6,607 nucleotides of DNA from Pseudomonadota bacterium (GTDB lineage Bacteria; Pseudomonadota; Alphaproteobacteria; Acetobacterales; Acetobacteraceae), in NCBI GenBank assembly GCA_021807465.1, contig JAKBCX010000091.1, positions 1 to 6,607 on the forward strand. Direction: 5' to 3'. A program made the position numbers and the translations under genes. Every line of letters begins with the position of its first letter. Within the stretch, counting starts at the first letter, position 1. Under the pieces are notes generated by a model. The model did no database searches and was not told where the DNA came from. It saw only the letters and a list, made by a program, of their open reading frames with translations. This document shows, piece by piece, positions 1 to 6,547 of this stretch.

Positions 1-45
1 CGCGGGCCAAAATATGCTCGGCTCGGCCTTCCACAATGCCGGACC

Positions 46-1008
46 ATGCTCATGTCCTTGCTCAACCTCGTCGATCCCGAATTGCGTGACGCCGCCCAGC
101 GCCTGCGCGAGATCACGGCAAGCTACATGCCGCTCTCGCTGGAAAAACTCAGCCAGCGCCGCGCCGCCATCGCCGCGCTGGCAGCGCCCTGGCACGCGCA
201 TATCCCGGCCGAAGAACGGCAAATTCCGGGCGGGCAAGGCGCGCCTGATGTCACCATCTTCATCGTAAATGCCCAGAAAAACACAAAATCTCCCGCCATT
301 TTGCACCTCCATGGCGGCGGCTTCAACGCCGGCTCCGCGCGCGCCGCCATGCCGCAAATTCAAGAACTGGCGGCCGCGCTGGGCTGCGTGGTGGTCAGCG
401 TGGAATACCGCCTCGCCCCTGAAACAATTTTCCCCGGCGCCCTGGCCGATAATCTCGCCGCCCTACGCTGGCTGCACGCCAATGCCGCGCAAATCGGCGC
501 CGATCCCGCGCGCATCGCCGTACTGGGGGAAAGTGCCGGCGGCGGCCACGCCACCATGCTGGCCCTGGCCGCGCGCGGCATGGCGGATTGCCCCATAAAC
601 TTCCTCTGCCTGCTCTACCCCATGCTCGACGACCGCACCGGCAGCACGCGCAAAGTCCCGCCGCATATCGGCACCTTTGGCTGGAATGAGGAGAGCAACC
701 GCTTCGGCTGGGCCTGTTTCCTGGGCCAGGAACCCGGCACCGGCAGCGTGCCCGAGGCCGCCGTGCCCGCCCGGTGCCAAAACCTCGCGGGCCTGCCGCC
801 AATTTTCATCGGTACCGGCACGCTCGATCTGTTTGTTGAAGAGAACATCGCCTTTGCCCAACGCCTGATCGCCACCGGCATCCCCACGGAACTCATCGCC
901 GTCCCCGGCGCCATCCATGGGTTCGATATGCTGGCGAAAGACACCGCCATCGCCCAGCGTTTCACAGCGCAAAAGCTCACCGCCCTGCGCCGCGCCCTGG
1001 CGCTCTAA
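46..1008 (+). CDS. HSL-family alpha/beta hydrolase (esterase/lipase-like)
   Basis: Predicted cytoplasmic serine hydrolase of the hormone-sensitive-lipase (alpha/beta hydrolase 3) family, which cleaves carboxyl esters. It has 320 residues from this ATG, a normal length for the family. The oxyanion-hole motif HGGG is at residues 89-92, the nucleophile elbow GESAGG puts the catalytic Ser at 163, and the likely Asp is 261 (in GTLDLF) and His 291 (in AIHGFD). No signal peptide or membrane segment is visible. The N-terminus (LVDPELRDAAQRLRE) resembles the usual helical cap, so the start at 46 or the in-frame ATG at 52 is reasonable. Neither has a strong ribosome binding site, and the frame stays open to the window edge, so an earlier start cannot be excluded. 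It converges with the cupin gene, overlapping by 4 bases. The substrate cannot be read from sequence; an ester or lactone made downstream of the nearby P450 is a guess. Confidence 0.94.
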   Translation: MLMSLLNLVDPELRDAAQRLREITASYMPLSLEKLSQRRAAIAALAAPWHAHIPAEERQIPGGQGAPDVTIFIVNAQKNTKSPAILHLHGGGFNAGSARAAMPQIQELAAALGCVVVSVEYRLAPETIFPGALADNLAALRWLHANAAQIGADPARIAVLGESAGGGHATMLALAARGMADCPINFLCLLYPMLDDRTGSTRKVPPHIGTFGWNEESNRFGWACFLGQEPGTGSVPEAAVPARCQNLAGLPPIFIGTGTLDLFVEENIAFAQRLIATGIPTELIAVPGAIHGFDMLAKDTAIAQRFTAQKLTALRRALAL

Positions 1009-1541
1009 TCCTCGCGGGGCGGCAAGGCCGAAGGCGGCTTCTCGCTCTTCCACGCCTCGCGGCTGTTCCTTATCTTCTGCCCCGCTTTTTCCCAAAACGC
1101 CTTGTTGCGGGCCATGAAGCGTATATTCAGCCTATCCGTATTACGGAATTCCAGCACCTCCACCCCTTGCGGCCCTGGCACATAGGTGTAGGGCACGTCG
1201 CTGCCCACAAAAAACCCATCGCCCGGCCCCAGAACCTCGTCACCCATCCTCAGGCTGCCGGCCGTTATGTAATACAGACAATCCGCCGTGTGCGAGTGCA
1301 GCGGCAGCGGATAACCGCTCTTGAACCACACCTTACTCAGGCTGAAGCCAGGTGCTGCATACACAAGCTCCACCACCTGCCCATGCGCATCATCCGGCCC
1401 CACCATGTAATGCGCCAGCCCTTCGGCGATGGCTGGCGTCAGGTCATCCAGCCGCATCACCTCATGCTCGTTATAATCCCGCGCCTCGGCGCCCCGGAAG
1501 ATCTCGAAGCGCGGCGGTTTTTCCTCTTTCTCCCCGTTCAT
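1005..1541 (-). CDS. Small cupin-domain protein with incomplete metal site
   Basis: A 178-residue single-domain cupin. The central barrel covers about residues 58-135. Cupin motif 1 is seen as G76, then HSH at 82-84, then G95. The glutamate normally four residues after the second His is replaced by Cys 88. Motif 2 has GPGDGFFVGSDVPY, where the usual metal-ligand His is Tyr 118. Only two of the four classic ligands remain, so it may bind metal in an altered way or not at all. The charged C-terminal tail (about 145-178) looks disordered. The ATG overlaps the stop of the upstream transporter gene (ATGA), with GGAGAG six bases upstream of the ATG, so translation is probably coupled. Cupins of this size act as dioxygenases, isomerases, lyases or ligand sensors; which applies here cannot be told. 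The link to the transporter suggests a role with the transported compound (inference). Confidence 0.88.
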   Translation of the reverse strand: MNGEKEEKPPRFEIFRGAEARDYNEHEVMRLDDLTPAIAEGLAHYMVGPDDAHGQVVELVYAAPGFSLSKVWFKSGYPLPLHSHTADCLYYITAGSLRMGDEVLGPGDGFFVGSDVPYTYVPGPQGVEVLEFRNTDRLNIRFMARNKAFWEKAGQKIRNSREAWKSEKPPSALPPRED

Positions 1542-2776
1542 TCCAAACTCTCCGCCAGCACCGGCATGGCGGGCCTGCGGCGCCCGGCCGTAAGCGCTAT
1601 CAGCCCCGTCACCCCCAGAAAAACAGCCACGGCGATAATCGCGCCGTTATACGAGCCGGTACGTGTGAATATAACAGCCGCCGCCGGCACGCAGGACACC
1701 GAGAATGGCAGAGAGATGAGATTCGCCACCCCATAGGCGCGGCTGAAACTCTCCCGCCCGAATGCCTCGGACAAAGCGTAGCTGAACACAGGCACCACCC
1801 CCGCGCCATTCAGCCCGATCAGCCCCACAAGCCCCACAGCCTCGATGAAAGGCGGATGCGCCAGCATCGCCAGCCAAAGCACGGCCGGCACCAGCGCCAC
1901 ACAGGCAATGGCCAGCACGCCGCCAATCTGGTCCGCCACCCAGCCATAAAACACCGTCCCCGCAATCCCCACCAAAGAACTGGTGGCAAGCATCGTCGCC
2001 CCTTGCGTGGCGGTCAGGTGCCAGCTCAGCGCCATGGGCACCATATGCGCGCCCAGCACCACCGAGCTTGTAGAAGACGCAATAAACGCGAAAAGCAGCA
2101 CCCAGAAACGCGGCATGCCCAAAAGCGCGCCCATGCTCATCCCCGCGGCTTCATTATGCGCCACCACCTGGGCGGCCTGGTATCCCGGCGGCTTGTTCAA
2201 AACAAACAGGTTTACCACGAGAGAAACAGCCGAAAGCCCGGCCAGCGCCAGGTAGCTGGCCGTCAACCCGTGTTTCTGCAGCAGCCAGTTTATCGCCAGG
2301 GGCATCAGCGCCATGCCAATGGGCGTATTCACCAGCCCCAGCGCCTTGCCGCGATTCACGGCAAACCAGCGCGTAACCAGCGTGCCCGGCAGAATAACGC
2401 CAATGGCCATGCCCGGGCCAATCAGCAACCCATACGCCGCCAGATAAAGCGGGTAGGAATGGGTGAGCGCCAGCATCAGAAACCCCGCCACGCCAAGCGC
2501 CGCACCCAGCAGCATAAGCAGCCGCAGTGAAATACGCGCCGCCAATACACCAATAATCGGCGCGCTGATGGCAATGGCCAGATTAACCGCCGGTATGCCC
2601 AGCGTACTCAACGCCGTGCTTACATGCAGCCGTGCCCCCACCGCACTCAGCAGCACGCTGAACGTGCCATAAATGCAGGCCAGCACGATATTCCCGTTAA
2701 TGAAGGCAATCACCGCCATCCATGGCGCGGCCGGGTGGTTCTTCGCGCCGGGCGGCGCGTCTTCAGCTTGCAGCAT
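1538..2776 (-). CDS. Major facilitator superfamily transporter, monocarboxylate-porter-like
   Basis: Integral inner-membrane carrier of 412 residues with about 12 hydrophobic segments, starting near residues 18-43, and a short hydrophilic central loop near 190-215 that divides two six-helix halves. The stretch TRWFAVNRGKALG and the following small-residue helix resemble the monocarboxylate/oxalate-formate branch of the superfamily, and GWVADQIGG is a remnant of MFS motif A in the second half. These point to a small organic acid or similar solute, but substrate and direction are not determinable. I chose the ATG at 2776 because AGGAAA lies just upstream. An in-frame ATG at 2845 would add 23 mostly polar residues but has no well-spaced ribosome binding site. 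It is the first gene of a two-gene unit with the cupin (ATGA overlap). No clear sigma-70 promoter was found in the 150 bases upstream. Confidence 0.94.
   Translation of the reverse strand: MLQAEDAPPGAKNHPAAPWMAVIAFINGNIVLACIYGTFSVLLSAVGARLHVSTALSTLGIPAVNLAIAISAPIIGVLAARISLRLLMLLGAALGVAGFLMLALTHSYPLYLAAYGLLIGPGMAIGVILPGTLVTRWFAVNRGKALGLVNTPIGMALMPLAINWLLQKHGLTASYLALAGLSAVSLVVNLFVLNKPPGYQAAQVVAHNEAAGMSMGALLGMPRFWVLLFAFIASSTSSVVLGAHMVPMALSWHLTATQGATMLATSSLVGIAGTVFYGWVADQIGGVLAIACVALVPAVLWLAMLAHPPFIEAVGLVGLIGLNGAGVVPVFSYALSEAFGRESFSRAYGVANLISLPFSVSCVPAAAVIFTRTGSYNGAIIAVAVFLGVTGLIALTAGRRRPAMPVLAESLE
1548..1553 (-). promoter_or_regulatory. Ribosome binding site of the cupin gene, inside the transporter gene
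   Basis: GGAGAG on the minus strand lies six bases before the cupin ATG and within the last codons of the transporter. Together with the ATGA stop/start overlap it supports this cupin start and translational coupling. Confidence 0.7.
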
Positions 2777-2780
2777 TCTG

Positions 2781-2786
2781 TTTCCT
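2781..2786 (-). promoter_or_regulatory. Ribosome binding site deciding the transporter start
   Basis: AGGAAA on the minus strand, with the AGGA core six bases before the ATG at 2776. No comparable site stands before the longer in-frame ATG at 2845, so the shorter protein is preferred. Confidence 0.65.
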
Positions 2787-2926
2787 ACCCACTCTTCCGG
2801 GCCGCTTTGCCGCGGCTTGTTATGGCTGGCCGCCGCATGGCACATGCGCGCAAGCTCGTCCTGACTATCTTCTTAGCGTGGCACAGAGCGGCCGCATAAA
2901 TCAAGCATGCGGGCGCGCAAACAAAA

Positions 2927-2954
2927 CGGCCCGGGATGTCTCCATCCCGGGCCG
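2927..2954. terminator. Bidirectional rho-independent terminator
   Basis: Perfect 12-bp inverted repeat (CGGCCCGGGATG at 2927-2938 and its complement at 2943-2954) with a 4-base loop. On the plus strand it is followed by C and then five T. On the minus strand it is followed by TTTT, G, TTT. It starts about 20 bases beyond the P450 stop codon, so its main job is probably to end the ferredoxin-P450 transcript before the transporter-cupin unit. No plus-strand gene obviously needs it. Confidence 0.9.
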
Positions 2955-2975
2955 CTTTTTCAAACCAATATCAGC

Positions 2976-4199
2976 CTACCAAACCAGCGGCACTTCCTTC
3001 GGCCCCACCACGCCGCCCGGCCAGTATTCAATCTTCGTGCCAGGCTTAACCTTGAAGTTGGGAATCCGCCGCAGGAATTCCTGGATGCAAATTTTAACCT
3101 CCAGCCGTGCCAGATGCGCGCCCAGGCAGCTATGCGCGCCACCGGCAAAGGTCAGCACCGGCTTGCGCGGCCGGTGAAAATTCACCTCCGCAGGGTTGGG
3201 GAAAATCTCCGGGTCGTAATTGCAGGCCGGCAGAATGGAGGTCACCTTGTCGCCCTTCTTCATCTTCACGCCACGCAGCTCGTAATCGTGCCGCAGCGTC
3301 CGGCCCGAGAAGGTCACGGTGAACACGCGCAGCAATTCTTCAACAACATTGTTGATATTGTCAGGCGTGTCGACAATCTCCTGGCGCCGGTCCGGGTTTT
3401 CCGCCAGCCACAGGAAAATATGGTTCAGCGTGGCAAACACCGTATCCAGCCCGGCAATCCAGACGAAGAACAAAAAGCCAAATGTTTCCCGGGCAGACAT
3501 TTCCTCGCCCCCCGGCCGGCCATTCACAATGGCGCTCACCAGCCCGCTATCCGGCTGGGCCTTCTTCTCCGCAATCACCTGGTTCAGGTATTGCGTCACC
3601 TCGCCCATCACCTGGCCCGCAATCACCCTGTCCTGTGCGTGCAGCAGCCCCATGGCCCAGCGCACGAATTCATCCATCATGTCACGCGGCAGCGCCATAA
3701 TGTCGAGAAACACGCCAACAGGCAGCGGGCGGCCAAATTCCTTGGCGAATTCGCACTCACCCTTATCGATGAATTTATCAATAAGCTCATTGGCAAGCCT
3801 GCGGATACCGGTTTCCATCGCCAGCACGGCTTTGGGCGAAACCAGCGGATCGACCAGCGCGCGGTATTTGCGGTGCTCGGGCGGCTCTATCTCAAGCGGA
3901 ATAATTTTCCAGTAATCATCCGGGTCACGCGGGAACGGCCCTGTGCCCTCGCTGGTGAAAATCTCAGGATGGCGCAGCACGAAATACGCATCGTCATACT
4001 TCAACAGATTCCACGCCGCCGGGCTATGGTCGCCATAGGAATACACGATCGGCGGGCAATTCTGGTGCAGCGCCGCCATAAACTTATGCGGCGCAGCCAA
4101 AAACTCCGCGCTCTCGGTAATACCCAACTTGCGCACCAGCTCGGGCGGCACATGCGGCGGAATTGTAATCTCGCCGCTTTCCGGCGCGGATGAAGCCAT
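2976..4199 (-). CDS. Cytochrome P450, P450cam (CYP101)-like, class I
   Basis: Soluble haem-thiolate monooxygenase of 407 residues; it inserts one oxygen atom from O2 into a substrate using electrons from a ferredoxin. The I-helix motif AGLDT is at 249-253 (acid-alcohol pair D252/T253), ExxR at 288-291, and the haem loop FAGGAHSCLG carries the axial Cys 358. From memory it aligns with P450cam with a constant one-residue offset from Y96 to C357, including an Arg at 113 (P450cam R112, ferredoxin docking) and an Arg at 300 (R299, haem propionate). Pocket residues differ: Y96 becomes Trp 97, F98 Ile, T101 Leu, L244 Phe, V247 Ile, V295 Thr. Camphor is therefore unlikely; another terpenoid or small hydrophobic compound is plausible. 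The protein ends at the Trp matching W406, lacking the last eight P450cam residues. Start: the ATG at 4199 has GAGGAG seven bases upstream; a GTG at 4220 would add seven residues without such a site. It lies 42 bases after the ferredoxin gene. Confidence 0.97.
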   Translation of the reverse strand: MASSAPESGEITIPPHVPPELVRKLGITESAEFLAAPHKFMAALHQNCPPIVYSYGDHSPAAWNLLKYDDAYFVLRHPEIFTSEGTGPFPRDPDDYWKIIPLEIEPPEHRKYRALVDPLVSPKAVLAMETGIRRLANELIDKFIDKGECEFAKEFGRPLPVGVFLDIMALPRDMMDEFVRWAMGLLHAQDRVIAGQVMGEVTQYLNQVIAEKKAQPDSGLVSAIVNGRPGGEEMSARETFGFLFFVWIAGLDTVFATLNHIFLWLAENPDRRQEIVDTPDNINNVVEELLRVFTVTFSGRTLRHDYELRGVKMKKGDKVTSILPACNYDPEIFPNPAEVNFHRPRKPVLTFAGGAHSCLGAHLARLEVKICIQEFLRRIPNFKVKPGTKIEYWPGGVVGPKEVPLVW

Positions 4200-4206
4200 G
4201 GTCGCT

Positions 4207-4212
4207 CTCCTC
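4207..4212 (-). promoter_or_regulatory. Ribosome binding site deciding the P450 start
   Basis: GAGGAG on the minus strand, seven bases before the ATG at 4199. It lies inside the reading frame extended to the upstream GTG at 4220, and supports the 407-residue product. Confidence 0.8.
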
Positions 4213-4241
4213 AAAACCACCGCGCATGGCGGCGTGTTTTA

Positions 4242-4565
4242 TTAAAATTGGGTTTCGGGCAGATAAACCACAATGCCGCTCAGCTCATCCGTCACATTAA
4301 TCTGGCAGCTCAGCCGGCTGGTTGGCTTGCGCTCAGCGGCCGCAGCTTCCAGCATCTCGCTCTCAGTCTCGGAAGCCTGGCCCGCCTTGTCCGCCCAGGC
4401 TTCATCCACATAGCAATGGCAGGTGGCGCAGGCCAGGCCGCCGCCGCATTCCGCCACGATGCCGGCAATCATGTTATTGATTGCGCCTTGCATAATCGTG
4501 TCGCCAACTGGCACATCAACCTCATGCCGCGTGCCGTCATGCTGCACGTATGTCACCAACGCCAT
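4242..4565 (-). CDS. [2Fe-2S] ferredoxin, putidaredoxin/adrenodoxin type
   Basis: Cytoplasmic one-electron carrier of 107 residues, the same length as putidaredoxin. Cluster ligands are Cys 40, 46, 49 and 87 in the C-x5-C-x2-C...C pattern of vertebrate-type ferredoxins. A further Cys at 51 is not a cluster ligand in this family. Compared from memory with putidaredoxin, the P450-docking Asp 38 is Glu 39 here and the C-terminal Trp 106 is Phe 107, so the interface looks kept with conservative changes. Interface Arg 66 is Thr 67. GGAGGAG stands seven bases before the ATG, a very strong ribosome binding site. The P450 gene follows on the same strand 42 bases later with no strong terminator between, so the two are almost certainly co-transcribed partners. 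An NADH-dependent ferredoxin reductase is needed to complete the chain and is not in this window. Confidence 0.97.
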   Translation of the reverse strand: MALVTYVQHDGTRHEVDVPVGDTIMQGAINNMIAGIVAECGGGLACATCHCYVDEAWADKAGQASETESEMLEAAAAERKPTSRLSCQINVTDELSGIVVYLPETQF

Positions 4566-4572
4566 TTGCTAA

Positions 4573-4579
4573 CTCCTCC
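4573..4579 (-). promoter_or_regulatory. Strong ribosome binding site of the ferredoxin gene
   Basis: GGAGGAG on the minus strand, seven bases before the ferredoxin ATG. It directly abuts a 7-bp hairpin in the leader, so its access could depend on that stem. Confidence 0.8.
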
Positions 4580-4598
4580 AGCGCCCGGCAGGGGCGCT
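4580..4598 (-). promoter_or_regulatory. Small leader hairpin next to the ferredoxin ribosome binding site
   Basis: AGCGCCC and its exact complement GGGCGCT form a 7-bp GC-rich stem with a 5-base loop. It ends immediately before the ribosome binding site in the minus-strand transcript. No U-tract follows, so it is not a classic terminator. It could protect the 5' end or affect initiation, or be a chance inverted repeat in GC-rich DNA. Confidence 0.3.
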
Positions 4599-4705
4599 CT
4601 GCAAACCGGGCCAGTAGCAAATGCAACAATGCTGTGGAAGATCAGGCCCAGCACTCATCGGCACGGCGATTGACCAGCGCCCGGCCACAATCCAAATTCA
4701 GCCCG

Positions 4706-6505
4706 TCAGGCCGCATTCTGCGCCAGCACGGCCAAAATAGTCTCGCCATAGCGGTCCAGCTTGCTGCGTCCCATGCCCGGCACCTCGGCCAGGGCCGTCA
4801 GGCTGGCGGGCCTGGCCTCGGCAATGGCTGAAAGCGTGGAATCATGAAAAATCACATAAGCCGGCACGCGCTGCTCCTTGGCAATGCGCGCCCGTTCCTG
4901 GCGCAGCGCCTCAAACAAAGCCGTATCGCCGCCCGCCGCAAAGGCCCGGTCCGCGCGCTTGGCGGTCCGCGCCTTCACATCCCGGCGCAGATGCACCTCT
5001 TCCTCGCCGCGCAAAATCGGCCGCCCGGTTTCCGTCATCACCAGCGCGCCGTAATTCTCATGGTCCGTCTCCACCACGCCGCGCGCGGCAAGCTGGCGGA
5101 ACAGCGACTGCCAGCCCTTGCGGTCCAGCTCTTTGCCCACCCCGAAGGTTGGCAATTTGTCGTGCCCAAAGCGCGTAATTTTATCCGTCTCCACCCCCAG
5201 CAGCACATCCACCAAATGCCCCACGCCAAAACGCTGCCCCGTGCGCAGCATGGCCGAGAGCGCCTTGCGCGCGGGCACCGTGGCATCCCAGGTCTCGGCC
5301 GGGGTAAGGCAGGTATCGCAATTCCCGCAAGGCTCGGGCAGCGTCTCGCCAAAGCAGCCCAAAATAGCCTGGCGCCTGCACCCCGCCGTCTCGCACACGC
5401 CAAGCAAGGCCTCCATCTTGCCCAGCTCCACGCGCTTCACCTCTTCCGGCGCCTCACCGTCATGGATCATCTTCTTGCGCAGCATCAAATCCTGCATGCC
5501 GTAAAGCAGCATCGTCTCCGCGGGCGCTCCGTCGCGCCCGGCACGCCCCGTCTCCTGGTAAAACGCCTCCAAACTGCCCGGCAAATCCATATGCACCACA
5601 AAGCGCACATCGGGCTTATCTATACCCATGCCAAACGCGATGGTCGCCACCAGCACCAGCCCATCCTCGGCGGCCAGAAACGCATCCTGGTTCCGCGCCC
5701 GCGTCCCGGCATCCAGTCTGGCATGGTAGGGCAGCGCGCGTATGCCATGGCTGTTCAGCGCCGCGGCGGTTTCCTCCACCGCATTGCGGCTCAGGCAATA
5801 CACAATCCCGCTCTCGCCCTCATGCGTCTTCAAAAACGCCAGTAATTGCCGCATGGGCGAGGCCTTGGGCGCAATATTATAGCGTATATTCGGCCTGTCG
5901 AAGCTGGCGAGAAACAGCTCCGCCTCATCCAGCCCCAGCCGCCACCGTATTTCCTCGCGCGTCTGCACATCCGCCGTGGCCGTCAGCGCCATGCGCGGCA
6001 CACCGGGAAAACGCTCGCGCAATTCCGCCAGCATCAGATATTCCTTGCGGAAATCATGCCCCCATTGGCTCACGCAATGCGCCTCATCAATGGCAATCAG
6101 AGAAATCTCGCGCCGCGTCAGCATGTCGAGAAATTCCGGCATCATCAGCCGTTCCGGCGCCACGTACAGAATATCCAGCGTTCCCGCGCGCAAATCCTGC
6201 CAAATCTGCGCGCGTTCCTCCTGAGTTATCGAGGAATTCAGCGCCGCCGCGTTCACCCCAAGCTGGCGCAAACTGGCCACCTGGTTGCGCATCAGCGCAA
6301 TCAACGGCGAAACCACAATCCCCAGCCCGGGCCGGCTTAGCGCGGGCAACTGGTAGCACAGCGATTTACCTCCGCCCGTCGGCATCAGCACAATCGCGTC
6401 GCCCCCCGCCATAACGTGGGCAACCACCGCCTCCTGCTGCCCCCTAAAGCCGCGCAGCCCAAAGACGCTGCGCAACAAATCCTGCGGGGCGGCCAATACA
6501 TCCAT
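4706..6505 (-). CDS. recQ: ATP-dependent DNA helicase RecQ
   Basis: A 3'-5' superfamily 2 DNA helicase for recombination and replication-fork repair. Its 599 residues match full-length bacterial RecQ (about 610). Seen in order: Q-motif region GFRGQQ at 19-24; Walker A PTGGGKS with Lys 47; SPLIAL; DEAH box 140-143 followed by the aromatic-rich CVSQWGHDFR; ALTATA; the motif V region AFGMGIDKPDVR; and motif VI QETGRAGRDG at 317-326 with Arg 321 and 324. The zinc-binding cysteines are 376, 393, 396 and 399, with the same spacing as in E. coli RecQ. A winged-helix RQC region follows, and an HRDC domain covers about 528-597. All catalytic motifs are intact. The start at 6505 has no strong ribosome binding site, but an in-frame stop at 6515-6517 leaves no other upstream start. 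The ferredoxin gene follows on the same strand after 140 bases; no convincing terminator lies between, so readthrough is possible, though function looks unrelated. Confidence 0.98.
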   Translation of the reverse strand: MDVLAAPQDLLRSVFGLRGFRGQQEAVVAHVMAGGDAIVLMPTGGGKSLCYQLPALSRPGLGIVVSPLIALMRNQVASLRQLGVNAAALNSSITQEERAQIWQDLRAGTLDILYVAPERLMMPEFLDMLTRREISLIAIDEAHCVSQWGHDFRKEYLMLAELRERFPGVPRMALTATADVQTREEIRWRLGLDEAELFLASFDRPNIRYNIAPKASPMRQLLAFLKTHEGESGIVYCLSRNAVEETAAALNSHGIRALPYHARLDAGTRARNQDAFLAAEDGLVLVATIAFGMGIDKPDVRFVVHMDLPGSLEAFYQETGRAGRDGAPAETMLLYGMQDLMLRKKMIHDGEAPEEVKRVELGKMEALLGVCETAGCRRQAILGCFGETLPEPCGNCDTCLTPAETWDATVPARKALSAMLRTGQRFGVGHLVDVLLGVETDKITRFGHDKLPTFGVGKELDRKGWQSLFRQLAARGVVETDHENYGALVMTETGRPILRGEEEVHLRRDVKARTAKRADRAFAAGGDTALFEALRQERARIAKEQRVPAYVIFHDSTLSAIAEARPASLTALAEVPGMGRSKLDRYGETILAVLAQNAA

Positions 6506-6547
6506 GGCCGCAAGCTAAACCGGCCGCGCCGCGCCGGGGAAGAGGCT

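Noticed and set aside
463..1095. 210-codon minus-strand open frame opposite the hydrolase
   Set aside because: It overlaps both the hydrolase and the cupin end, has a Gly/Ala/Glu-rich antisense composition and no motif.
1352..2530. 392-codon plus-strand open frame opposite the transporter
   Set aside because: Its composition is extremely skewed to His, Arg, Gln and Pro, and it overlaps a clear membrane transporter; it is a codon-bias shadow.
2777..2926. Promoter for the transporter-cupin unit
   Set aside because: A TTGATT-like -35 was seen, but no -10 at suitable spacing could be matched, so no promoter is called.
2907..4193. 428-codon plus-strand open frame opposite the P450 gene
   Set aside because: It mirrors the P450 gene almost exactly, is rich in Arg, His, Gln and Pro as expected for an antisense frame in GC-rich DNA, and shows no domain.
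4213..4240. Imperfect hairpin with AAAA/TTTT ends between the ferredoxin and P450 genes
   Set aside because: The stem needs several bulges, and it sits just before the P450 ribosome binding site within a likely operon; not strong enough to call a terminator or attenuator.
4599..4705. Terminator after recQ
   Set aside because: Only very short GC stems without a U-tract were found.
4844..5845. 333-codon plus-strand open frame opposite recQ
   Set aside because: It lies wholly within the intact recQ gene and has no recognisable motif.
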